A stretch of 34,887 nucleotides of DNA from Saccoglossus kowalevskii (Eukaryota; Hemichordata; Enteropneusta; Harrimaniidae): positions 297,391 through 332,277 of the forward strand of contig NW_003116455.1 of NCBI RefSeq assembly GCF_000003605.2. The letters run 5' to 3'. Within the stretch, counting starts at the first letter, position 1; every line of letters begins with the position of its first letter. Positions 11,301 to 24,800 of this stretch are shown one piece after another. The notes under the pieces were generated by a model that saw only the letters and a list, made by a program, of their open reading frames with translations, was not told the origin of the DNA and did not search any database. The translations under genes and the position numbers were made by a program.

Positions 11301-14300
11301 CTCGAAAAGGGTTGCTTGTGATGGTTTCTGGCAATATATTAAAAAAAAGAGGTGCTCACAATACCGTATTTTTTTATATTCAGTCAGTAATGCATAAAAC
11401 ACACAAATGTTTCATTTACCAAGCTTTTATGTAACATTACAAGAAAAAAATTATTCGCCACCAGAATAATTTTTCTTTTTTGCGTAGAAAAAATAAAATG
11501 GATTTTATCACATGTGTGGAAGTTGTATTCTAAGTGGCCTCTTTATGTCATGTAGATTTATTTAAATAAATGCCTGATTGGTGCATTCTATGTCATTTGA
11601 GTACTGTGTAATGATCTTCATTATAGTCTGTGTATGGACATGTATGTCTATCATTTGAAGATGTAAACTGAGTAGAATCTCACAGAATTGTTGAACATTT
11701 TTATCACATGTGATAATAATAGCATGGTGTGTAATGTTGTACAATAAGGCACACTCCAGGGTTTCAGTTAGCATATTAGTTTGTAATGACCCCCTAAGGA
11801 AAGACCTTGTTGCCTCAGGTTATGAAGATTATTTGTCATGCAATTTACTATTAATAAATTTATTTCATTTACCGGTACAGTTTGTTGTAGTCTGTATATA
11901 CAAATGACAGAATATTGTTGAAACTTATTAATTTTTACTAAATTGAAGAGAAAACGTAAGCCTGTCATTGAGGCGCACATTTATTCCATTTGAAGTATAA
12001 TGTCACCATAGTTACTTAACACAAGTCTATGTTAATAATCCACTATGCAATAAATAGATCTTTTCTTTGTAATTGATGAGTATCTCTTAAAGGGGAACCA
12101 CTCAATCCTATGGATTGCACCAAAGAATCATGGGACACTATTGTTTATGTTGTTTACAATGTTAATCTATCTTTTGTTAGCCATTGTTATTTTAATCCAG
12201 CGAGTAAATTTGTTTTGAAATTAGGCTTAACTGGAAGGTGCCCCTTTAATCACATTGCTGCATGTGTATTTTGTAATATCATTGTTAGATATAGCATGTT
12301 CGGGTCAAAATGGGTTATGAGTGATCGTAAACTAAAAATGTAGCTCTTGCGTTCATTGAATAATGACAAACTCTACTATACATGTGAAGTAGTTATTATA
12401 TTTACCAAAAATAAAACAATAAGTACACACACATATTAATGAATTTCCTTGTTTCATTGATGTATGAATCAATGTGTGTTCATCCATATACAGTAACCAT
12501 CAGCAGTGTTAAAAATTTCATGTTTTTAATCATGTTACATGTTTAACCTTTTCACCACCAGACTTTCTCACCCAAATATTTCAGCACTAATTTTCTTATA
12601 TTCTTCAATATTTCTGGAAATGAACCCTAATTTTAAGTTTTTACTCAAAAAATTTGGCTACTTTTGTCTCAATCTTCTGAAGGAAAGTGCAGACCATAAA
12701 GGGGACTATTTTGTGAATTTGTGATGAAAAGAGGGAAATGGTGGTGGAAAAGTTAAGGTTAATATTTTCAGACATCTACCAAGAACTATACAATGTTCAT
12801 TTGCATAGTTTTATTATTTCCCTTTAAATCGTATAATATTATAATTATATTGTCTATAGTTAAGTTTTCCTGCCATATTTGAATACTGCATGTAGGTGTG
12901 GGTAAAAGTCTGCTGTATTTCATTTCTGCAATCTGTGACAGGTACACAGGTGTACAAAATGCCCGGGGTGGTGGGGGTGGTGGATTGACACCTTCATGTC
13001 TGTCAGCAGCTTGATGCAGAATGTTGGCATTTCTAGTTCAGTTGCTACAGCACAATAATCATGAATAAAGTGCAGCAACTTTATCATCACTGGGCAGCAT
13101 GGTTGAGCTGTTACCGGTGCATGCGATCCATTAGGAAAATTATAAGGCATCCCTAACCCGATATTCTATACTTTTAAAAACCCATGCGGCATTTTACAGA
13201 CCCAGGGTCAGCGTGCAAGTCGAGTAGCAATCAGTGAATGTTGCTTTTTATTGTGTGGTTGCAAAAGCACTTCACCATGTTAACAGTTGCATGACTTGTA
13301 TTTCGTGCTCTGGGGAAGTCAGAATAGAAAACGTGTGGTTATAATGTTTGGGTGTCGAAGTGGAAAAGTATAAAGTTCTCGTCTAGTTTCAGTATTATAA
13401 AGTCGTAATATAAGTGTGGTTGTTGTTTTGATGGTACGTATTGTTGTGTTGATTAGTTTGACACTCCGGGCACACTTTTTATCTCCCTTTTCCTTCTCCG
13501 TTTTGCTTTACTGGTTAGTGAATGTTGTAACATGGTTATTGTGTCTTGGGTGCTCATAAAAACAGCCGTGCTTTCTTTGTTAATTTGAAAGCAGTGTATT
13601 GGACGTCCCAGCTGTTGTAGTTGTAGCAGTGCAAGACAGGCTTGTATTTACACAAGATGTATTATATCAGTAATGTGGGATGCTATCGGGCAGCAGAGGG
13701 ATTCTATGCCGTAGTATAGATATTCAAATCATGGGCAGACTTATACTTATACCCCATTGAGTGTACACATGCGTCTATTGGTGTTATTTGCACACAGTCA
13801 CATGCGTTTTGTAGCCTGCTATTTTACAATCAGCGGAACACATCATGACACGTGCATGTATTGTGTGGGTCACTGTTCTTTCGTTGAACCTGAATGTGTT
13901 AGAAGTTCAACATTTAATGGCCGACTGCATGCTTTCACCTGCTGCCCTTTTTTGCATGATTTACATGTGCACATTGTATTATATGCATTTAATTTTGTAC
14001 ACCAATTTTATCAATGTATGCAACATGTATACTATCAATACAGATGATTACCAAAACAAAAAAACTGACTGACTACTAGTTCTATGGGATTTCAAAGTAC
14101 ATCTTACACACAAAGCCAGCAAGTTGTGTACTAAAAAATTAGCATCATTCAAATGTCCCAAAAATGAATCTAAAAAAGCCACTGTGAGTATGGAAACCTC
14201 GCAATAAAATTGACTCAGATAACATTTACTGCATATTGCGCCTTTAGCAAAGTGTTGTTTTGAGAAATATCATTGGTGACTGTATGACCTTGTGGATTTG

Positions 14301-17300
14301 GGTACTGTTTTATACTATAAAAGTACTGGCTTTTAATTTTACTATTTTTGCTGAAATCTGCTAAACCAAATTTGAATTAACATGTAAAATTAGAACAGAA
14401 ATTGTTATTTTTTACTGAGAAATATGATCAAAATCTAATTGAAATTGAATGCCAATGAAACATTGCTTTTTACAGTACGTCAAAACCTATATTTGTGGAG
14501 GTTTGTGCTCAAGTCAAATTTACCTGACCACTGCCATCAAGATATTTTTGTTGCTATTTGATTTACAGACCTGGTCATGGTACGCTTATAAAAACGTCCT
14601 GCTGGGCAGTACCCTGGTAGTACCTCCAGGTAAAGAAAAATTTAGGTTTCTTGGTCTTGTAGCATATAAATCGATTCAAAGCCTAACTATATAGCCGTTG
14701 GCATGATCATGCAGAAAGGCACATTTGATTCACATGCGGTTGAGGGATGAGCGATACGCTATAATTCATTACGTTGTCAAGATATTGTCGAAATGTCCAA
14801 TCAATTCTTTGTGTTCATGTGTAAACTTTTCATACTCCCCTACACTAACCCTTTGGTGCTTCTTGGTAAAGAAAATTTCTTTGTGTTGTAGCATATAAAT
14901 CTATTCACAGCTTAACTATATGGCTGTGGCGGATTTATAAATTTATGATCATGCAGAAAGGTGCATGTGATTTACAAGTATTTGAGGGATGAGTTTATGC
15001 TGTAATTCATTACACTGTCAAGTTTTGGTCAAACTATGCATGTACAAACAATGTCTTGTGTCTATGTGTAAACTTTTATTGCCCACCGAGATCAACTGTT
15101 TGAGAGCCAAAGTCAATTTTTGAATTGTTGTCTTTCACAAATTTAAACTGCATAATTATATCTGTTTCATCTAAATTAACAAAGAAATTATAGAAAAATG
15201 CACAAAATCTTGAACCGGAATTTTGGAGGTAAAAATGTTGGCGTTTATTGGGTTAATATGGTTTGTGAGAAAATGGGGTTGGTTTGATCTGACTGCTGCA
15301 TACATCTTGATTGTTTTGTTTTTTTCACTCATAAACCTTATTGATTATTGATGTGCTGTCGTAGCAGTTTTTGGTTGTCATTTTTAATGATAAATTAAAG
15401 ATGTTAAATCCAGGTACATACAGCCCTGGTTATGGTAGGGTTTCCGTACTGCATGACCACAGCGCCTCACAGTTGTTAACGAGCTATTGTTTAATGCCCA
15501 GAGAACCAGGAATTCTTACCCTTTAATGTGTCATAGCTACATTGGAATTTCTACTCTAAACCGTGTCATCCGGAAATTGTCAGGAATTCTTTATATGATA
15601 ACACACAGTGGAAAATATTAGAATTATGCGACACGTAGTACTCTGTAAGCTCATAATCCTGAATCTCATCACCCTGTGACATTCCTCATATAAATCTAGG
15701 GATAATTAATGAAACCTTGTTGGTCCCTATTGTGGATATTCTTCTTTTCTCTTGAGCCGTTCTAGTAAAGCATGCTGAGGTCATGTGGTTCCATCGAAGC
15801 ATACTCCAGGACTTGTCAGTTAATGAGGTGATTTCTAGAGCATGATGGACACACATACTTTTAAAGCTTATCCAGCAATTTCTATATCAATATTATGATA
15901 AATTTTAAATCAGGTCACCTACTACCGTAGTATTTGAAATTGTTCACCTGGTAATAAGACCTGGTATAATAAAAGTTATTTGTTGTTTATGAGTCTAATT
16001 GTTTTTGTTTATTTGCTCATCAGTGTGCCGTATAAGCTGATATGACGCGTCACTGACGCACTGACGAGTTTTGCTGTGACGCAACTACGTGTAGGTTTTC
16101 TAATTCACTGGAACATCATTGAAGCAACAGAGAAATGTATAGTGATAGTGATCTTGAAAAAGGTCTTCCTATAGTTGCGTACTTATAGATTAATAAAACA
16201 AAATCAACATTATATAAATAAACATTTTCGTTTGTGCATCAAGTTACCAATACAGCCACATACATTTTTTTTTAGCTCTGCTGTCGACTTTGTCGAGCAG
16301 AGCTTATCATATGAGTGATTGTCCATCGTCGTCCGTGTCAATGTTTTACTTTTTCGACTTCTTCTTGAAAACTACAAGCCTGAATGCTTTGATACTTGGT
16401 GTATTTGTACCTTGGGTAGACCTCTCTCAGATTTGTTCATTTTGTAATGATATCTTCAATTCTCTAATTTTAATTAATATTTTTGTCATTTTTGGTAAAA
16501 AGTGATATTTTCGACTTCTTGTTAAAAAACGCAAGTCCAATTGCTTTGATATTACATATATAGGTACTACATGTGGACCTCTCTAAGATTTGTTCATTTT
16601 GTAATGATATCTTTAATTCTCTAATTTTGGTGAATATTTTTGTCATTTTTAGTAAAAAGTGATATTTTTGACTTCTTGTTAAAAACCACAAATCCAATTG
16701 CTTTGATATTACATATATAGGTACTACATGTGGACCTCTCTAAGATTTGTTCATTTTGTAATGATATCTTTAATTCTCTAATTTTGGTGAATATTTTTGT
16801 CATTTTTAGTAAAAAGTGATATTTTTGACTTCTTGTTAAAAACCACAAGTCCAATTGCTTTGATATTACATATATATGTACTACATGTGGACCACTCTCA
16901 AATCTTTTCATTTCATGATGATATCTTCAATTCTCTAATTTTGATGAATATTTTTGTCATTTTTGGTAAAAAGTGATATTTTCGACTTCTTGTTAAAAAC
17001 CACAATCATTTATGGTAAAAAATGATATTTTTGAATTCTTGTTGAAAACAGCAAGTCCCATAGCATTGATACTATGCATATTGTTCATTTTCTAATGATA
17101 TCTTTTGTTCTTTAATTGAAATGTTCATTGCTAACAGCGGAGATATCTCAACCGAGAGACTGCTTGTTTATAAAAACCACTCTCACCAGTAGTCAACAAG
17201 GTTACTCAACTTGAGATGAGGGGAATTACATTTTAACTATGGGACCCTGCGAAATCAGTCCTGTTAGAGGGCACATAATGTCTAATCATTGATTTTAATA

Positions 17301-18787
17301 TATTTAAATTAGCTGTTAGGCCCACAAAAAGAAATTTATGGTTATTGTGCATGTCAGCTAAGTGATTGTTTTTCGTCGGTCGTTGGTCAGCAATAACCTT
17401 CAGAAAAATGAGAGAAACTTCGTATTGCATCAATTTTGAAATATACAGATTGGTCAGAAACTTTTTGTGCCTTAGTAACTTGACATTGTGAAAGTGGACA
17501 TCACAGTTACATTTAAACAATGCATTTCACATACGTGTTGTCGTATAGGACTTGTATTGAACACGATGAATGGTAGCAATCACTGCCCTTCAACCCTGCT
17601 ACCAGTTGTCACCACATTTGAAGATAACAAGTCTGACTCAGCAGTATTTTACGCTGAAATTCGTTTACACTTCTCGACAAAACTAACTTGTATAAATAAT
17701 TTATAGAATTTGTTTTAAAAAACATGTATACTGTATAATAGTCACTGCGACCTTGCTGTTACATTCAGACTGCTCTGACAACTGTTGCTGGGAAAGAACC
17801 CACTGAAAATACTTTATGCTTTCCTGTATTAATCTGTATTTCTGATAGCATGTGTATCATCTGTCCAGCATCAATCACTCTTCACCAATGTTATTAGCAC
17901 ATACAGCCTTATTCTAAATATTTACAAATTGAAGCAGTACATATCAACAATAATTCCTTGTATTTGTCCATGGCTTTTATTGTATAATTTTCTGTTGATT
18001 GATATCTGTATGAAAATACATTATACATACTGTAAAACACTTTAAAACAGCTAGATGTCATTTTAGCAATTTGGCTCAATCCACAAATTAACAGAATCTT
18101 AATGTAAACTGAAGTGTCAATAATCTTTCATTGTAATGAGAGTATATATTTCTTTTAAATTTTTTAAATCTTGATTTAGTGAATTTATAGTTAAAATAAA
18201 TTATTAAAGTGGGGGAGTCGTCATCTCGCATGCATCAGTTGGCCATATCGTGTCATTGTTTACAAGCAGGTGTCTACCCATAAGCCTTTGTGATTCTTTC
18301 CATTACCAGATTTGTTAAACTTGTATCACTCTCTGGTACAATATGCCTGTTGTGATACCACAGCTTTCCATAATGCAGGGCAATTGGGTGATCTATTTTT
18401 TTTTTTTGTGCAAAATGATACATCTTTCGATATGTATCCAATCACATTCATGTGCATTGTCTTTTGGGTTCTTCTTGGTACCACTTTTATAGATCTATAG
18501 ACTGTGACCAAGTCTATCATGAACCAAGGTTTTAGTCACTTTTAATAAAAAAAAAAATTGTTTAAATACTCTCAGACTGAACTCAGTTTGTCAAGGGGTG
18601 GCCACTTTAAACTCAAGGGGAGGGGTGGCATACAGCGATAACTGCATGAAAATATACATTTACGTCTCATTCATTCTGATAACACTACGTTTAAGTGAAA
18701 TTAAGTGATAATTTGCACAGTTTTTTTACTACCATCCCTCTCCCAGAGTTTCCAATGATCATGCCATTAGGTATACACAGAAACTGC

Positions 18788-18825
<38 letters not shown>

Positions 18826-21800
18826 TTATTTTATCTTCAGAAATACACATTTTTCTCAGTATATAGAATTGAAATATTAATCAATACAAAAAAATAAAAT
18901 AAAAAAGAACAAGTCACAAGTTAGTAAGAAGAATTTAAAAAAGTAAAAAGTTCAAATCACATATATTTTTGTGTGCGTTGTTGGAATGCCATGAAGATAA
19001 ATTGTGCAACATGCTTAATTGAGGTTTTGTCTGTTATTGTCATTATAAATTGAAATTTTTCATTATTGGTTTTAATTTCTTTTGGGAATACTAGTATTAT
19101 ATGTGAGAACAAATCTTGTCGCAATGTCATGTATTTTGAACAAACTAAATGTTCTTCATCTTCTATATATTCTATATTCCACTCATTCTCTGCGAGTCCA
19201 AGAAGATGTCAGGGCTCTGTAATCTTGGGTAGATTGTACATGACTTAACATTCAGTAACGATGGTAATCAGTTTCCTTCTGTCAACAACAACATACAGCA
19301 GTACATTTAGAATAACATGTGCATGTATGGATTACCCATACACAGATTTCATGTAGGACTTGAGATACGTGTGCAGAGTACAAATTAACTGTACTCTTAG
19401 TAATTGGTAATCTTCGGTACTATAGATGTCTAATTGAACTGCTCACAAGGGTGAAAGATCAAATGCAAGTAACCTATTCTGTTAAACGTTGATTGCTTGG
19501 TGTGTATATTTTGGTTTATTTTGTGTGTACCCAGGTGGTGTGCCATGCTTGGTAAATCAAGTGTTGATTTTTGAGACTGAGGTAACGATTCTGCTCCAGT
19601 GGTTCTTGAATGTTCATGTAATTCCTGCCATGGGTTCTGCTGCATTTGCACATAGTTTTGCCGATAGAAATGGGTCAAGTGATAGATAATAGCAATAACA
19701 TGTAATTCGGGAATTCCGTAGAAATTTTGGTAAATGACCCAGTGTGAAGAAAAGCATTTAAGCTTTGCTATGCTTCAGTGATGCTATGTTGTGTGCAAAT
19801 CAAGCTTTCTTCCCCTCTCATTAATGTACCGGGGTATGTTGTTTGCTTTCTAGCACGTAGTTCAGTGTACAAATCTGAGCCGTTGCCATGTTGTTACAGC
19901 AATTGATTAAACACAATGCGACAATCTTACCTAATGAAATCAGAGGATAATCCTCATTTTAAATTGCCGAAATGTGAAAGCCCGGATAAGTCAAGAGTGA
20001 AATCCTTCCTCTGTTATCCTACTCAAGAATTCAATGTTGTACAGTCAAGGGAACTATCTCTAATCACAACCAGACACTGGTGGGTTAATGTAGTTTATCA
20101 AATTATATTGACCGGTCATAAAATATTAACTGAATCAGACTGTTGGGAAATATGATTACCTTTATTAAGGAAATGCTCACAACTTTTGCCAGTGTTCATC
20201 AATATCATAATATTAAATTATTGTTTATTTAATATTTATCAAATTGTGTTACTTTTTCAAATGTATACATATATCCAATATAAGTCATTTTAATAATTAG
20301 TAGCTACTATACATGTAATACTTAAATTTATTAATCACATGGACCTAAACTTCTTTTAGTTGCTGAAGTGCTTCATTACCATATTTGCTCTGTAACAGCA
20401 AGTCTCACAAGTATTGGGAGGCAGTCACCAAATTGGCTTACTGATTGGGTTTTGACTAAACAGTTAGCTTTTGAATGTCACTGGCACCGACTTGTTTGCA
20501 AATTGGCTGGCCCCTATACTTCTGAGACTTGCTGTAAAAGCCCATCTTTATTAAAAGACCATATAAAACAAAAATAGCATTTGTCATATGCTGAATCTTT
20601 AGAACATTACTTTGACCATAGAAGTGCCTCTGTAATATAAATGTACATTGCATGTAAGCACCTGTGCTACTACTAAAGAACAAAAACAGTAATATGATTT
20701 TTAATTTTGCTGCTTACCTGATTGATTCTATTGTACATTCAAAGCACATGCTACATGTTTACTTGTCTTGTACCCTATACTGAGAAAAAGGCTCATGTAA
20801 AAAAAATCTTTTTTTTTCTGGTTATTATGCTGATCCAAAAAATCCTACTGCCTCAACCAACATTTTTCATTTAAACTACAAAGTTCTTTTGTGTGCGTTT
20901 TGTGTGCAATTTCCCTTTAAGTTAAGTTCTTTAGATGTTGCTGTTCATTTTTAGCAAAATGATTAGAATTAGAAACCTTGTACCATGGTAGATTCGTTTT
21001 TGAGGTTAGTGAGAAAGAAATGTAGTTGTTATTGTACATGTAGTTAATAAAATATTTAATTTTATGCATCTCTGATACACTAATCTACTCTGCCCTATCC
21101 TACAATTATGCTGGAACCCATGTGTGAACATGGCTTATGTGATGCTGTTGTACGTGTCCCTCTGAATGGATGGAATTCACTTTGAATTCTGTATCTGATT
21201 TACAAACTGTTGACCTCTAGGTCATATACAACACCTATACTCTCAAAGAAAATCTGCTTTTCTCTGCTTAAAAGCTAATAGAGTTCTCATAAAAGTTTCT
21301 TTTAAATGAATGTGTGTTCATCATACAGTTGAACAGTCGAGTACAATAACGCAGCACACAGCCTTTTTACAATAGAGGTTAAATCCTAGGGATAGTCGAA
21401 GAAGTGCAAGTATGCAGTAAAGTTTCCAAATACAGAATTCCTTTCTCGAAGCTAAACACAAGTTGCTGAGTATCTGTATATTTGTTTTTCCACATGAACA
21501 GTTCTCATGAAACTACTTGTGTTCATTTATAAAAGCCTGAATGTTGGCCCCTATATGTTAGCTTTGAGTGTTGCAGTGCTTTTCCTCTATGGTGTTTGTA
21601 CTGCACAGTCGGTTAGTTTGATATGACAAGTGTGACATGCCCAGATGGCAAAAATAATAGCTAGCTGTCAAATGCCACTGGTCAAGTCATTCTTCACCGG
21701 TTACATGGACATTATGGTTTGTCATCTTGACATACCATTTACGTTGACCCTGTCACACAGCAAGATCTTCAATTGTGTGTTAGCTAATCAACAATGACCA

Positions 21801-24800
21801 CTCTATGAATGAATGACTCATGCCATTTGTAATTGCTGGGCGCTTCTTTAAAAATGTAGTGCACTGTTAATGTTGTTCTTAATTCTCTGTTAAAGAAGTG
21901 GTCTTCACACTGCGCATATGCGAAATTTGTGTTGATAAACATTGATTTTCATTGATAAACATTGATTTTCCCTCTTCTAATGGAAATCACAAGTACATGT
22001 GTGAGGTTTGACCTGGGTGCGATTTGCACTAATTACCGCCGGTAGCTTCTTCAATACCTTCCAATCACCTAAAAAATGTCTAATTGAAGCTTGGTAATAA
22101 CTCGTTGATCTGCACAACAGTCAAAGTTGCCATCTTTGTTTATACGAGTCTTGTATATTTCATGCATGCGTGGAGTGACGACTTCCACCCTTTAAGAATT
22201 CTTTGCTAATCTCTGACTACAGTGGATTTTATTATTGCAGATAAATTGAGATACCATATTTCTTCTATTTGAAGTGCATCTTCAAAAAGAGTGCATGTAA
22301 ACCATAAGTTGCATTTATTGTATACTGGTTAGTTAAATACAACTTATTTTGATCATAGACAGATCTTTGCTTTATGTACTACGCATGGGCTACTAACAAC
22401 AAACGTGTAATCTGCATTTGATTACTCGGCTGGCTGTTTTCGTGTGTTCCTATAACTAGTATCTATTGTAATCTACACTAGTTGATGGGAATGAATTAAG
22501 AGCTCTAAAATTGTGGTTCTATGCAGTTTTATATTTAGTAAATGCTTTGCCTATTCTAAGATTAGGGGTCTATATTACTTGCGTTTCATTGCAATACATT
22601 TGTACATGTATGTCAATCATTTGTTTTCTACACCCGTTTTCTACAAAAAAGCCAGTAGAAAGTGTAGTTGTCTGGATCAATACTGAAAACAACAGGAATT
22701 CACATTGACTCATAAAGTCATACTTTTAAGGTACATATATTATCAGTTAGCTTGTTATTCATATCTGAACAGTAACCCCCATTCGTTGGTGATATTTCGG
22801 ATCAGACTATATTTTATATTCTTCAAGGGGCACATGTGTAGTTATAACCAGAGACTTGTACATGGTCCCTTGACAATTAATCTTCGTTCTAGTTGATATG
22901 CCTTTATGAAGCTGTATATCATGGGGTCTCTGGTCTTTATATTGAAACTTAAAACCAAGTTGGACCACCCGTAGCTGATGTAGTGAAGTTAATAGAGCTT
23001 GAATTTGAACTTGTTCTTGGCTGTGTTCTTCTTCTTAAGCGTGAAGTCACTTGTTAAATAGAGTATAATTTATTGTTACTTTTAGTGTATTGCAGTACTC
23101 ATGAATTTCTTGTGCATGTGCTTTAATTAATGTTGTAAAGGTTTATCTTTTATGCCACTGTAAATCATGAAGTTTTGCTATAGGGAAAGTAAATTCACTG
23201 ATGTACATCAGGTACTTTCTAGTTTATAAGGTTAATGATTTAATAACTACTCATTACCAAAACATACATGCTGCATATGCATATATTAACATCTACCCAC
23301 ATTAATTGACATTTGCATATTAAGTTCATAAACTATTCTTTTAAATTATTGCCTTGTTGCAACATTAGGAAACACAATTTTCCACATTTTTGTCATAGTT
23401 ATTAAATCATGGTAACCAACTTTAAATAAACTTTATTAGGTAGCTATTGTTTGGGCTTTGCATCTTGGGTGCTTGCAATGTGGGCGTGGTGCTATTATAT
23501 AATTATGGAATTATGTGATAAAACTAAGTTTTCTTGTACCACATGTACTTGAAATATCATTGAGTTAGACCATACAGTTTGTACATTATCAGTGATTCAG
23601 ATGCTCATTATTTGCTGGCATTTTTGTCAACTAATTTTGTTCAATCATATCAGCCAAAGTGTTTTTTGTATAATTTATTTAATTTACATCCAAAATATAG
23701 GAAATAATTAGAAATGTCCTATGACGCTAGTTGTCATTTTTGACAAAATGTCCTCAGCTAATTTAAGACAATTGAACCAGTGCATCATTGTTATCAGACT
23801 CTGATTGTCTGATGCCAAATAAAAAAAACATAGTAGTTAGTATAACCTGTTTTTAGCTCCGCTGTCGACTTTGTCGGGCAGAGCTTATCATATGAGTGAT
23901 TGTCCGTCGTCGTCGTCCATAGTCAGTCGTCGTCCGTGTCAATGTTTTACTTTTTCGACTTCTTCTTGAAAACTACAAGCCTGAATGCTTTGATACTTGG
24001 TGCATATGTACCTTGGGTAGACCTCTCAGATTTGTTCATTTCATGATCATATCTTCAATTCTCTAATTTTAGTGAATATTTTTGTCATTTTTGGTAAAAA
24101 GTGATATTTTCGACTTCTTGTTAAAAACCGCAAGTCCAACTGCTTTGATATTACATATATATGTACTACATGTGGACCTCTCTCAGATTTGTTCATTTTG
24201 TAATGATATCTTTAATTCTCTAATTTTGGTGAATATTTTTGTCATTTTTGGTAAAAAGTGATATTTTCAACTTCTTGTAAAAAACTGCAAGTCAAATTGC
24301 TTTGATATTATATTACATATATAGGTACTACATGTGGACCTCTCTCAGATTTGTTCATTTTGTAGTGATATCTTTAATTTTCTAATTTTGATGAATATTT
24401 TTGTCATTTTTGGTAAAAAGTGATATTTTCGACTTCTTGTTAAAAACCACAATCATTTATAGTGAAAAATGATATTTTTGAATTCTTGTTGACAACAGCA
24501 AGTCCCATTGCATTGATACTATGCATATTGTTCATTTTCTAATGATATCTTCTGTTCTTTAATTGAAATGTGCAGTGCTAACAGCGGAGCTATCTCAGCC
24601 GAGAGGCTGCTTGTTTAAAATTATTAGAGTGCCGGTACTTTAATATTTGTGTTTCATTTTTTTTCTTGCTTATACGTATTTTTTTTTTTAGATAAGAATG
24701 TCATAAATCATGTTTAAAGTTGTTTAAATTACCCAGTTTTGCAAAGTTTTGTATCTTTTGTAAAATCTCATTCAAAGGGAGGAATATTTTGTGAAGTTTT

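Noticed and set aside
13757-14072. Two overlapping open frames of 96 and 75 codons on the + strand
   Set aside because: Cys/His/Phe-rich with no recognisable spacing or domain; two frames open together in the same DNA suggests chance.
16470-16911. Two overlapping minus-strand open frames with a repeated peptide
   Set aside because: They are translations of the 157-bp tandem units in element copy 1, not a protein gene.
19430-19689. Stretch open on both strands (82 and 66 codons)
   Set aside because: No motif on either strand and no splice sites tying it to the gene; both-strand openness is weak evidence for coding.
19916-20155. Open frame of 79 codons with fairly ordinary amino-acid composition
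   Set aside because: Considered as a possible cryptic exon, but no family is recognised and the kinesin reading joins perfectly from exon 1 to exon 2 without it.
20799-20818. A-run followed by T-run forming a hairpin
   Set aside because: Homopolymer pairing is expected in AT-rich DNA; no further structure.
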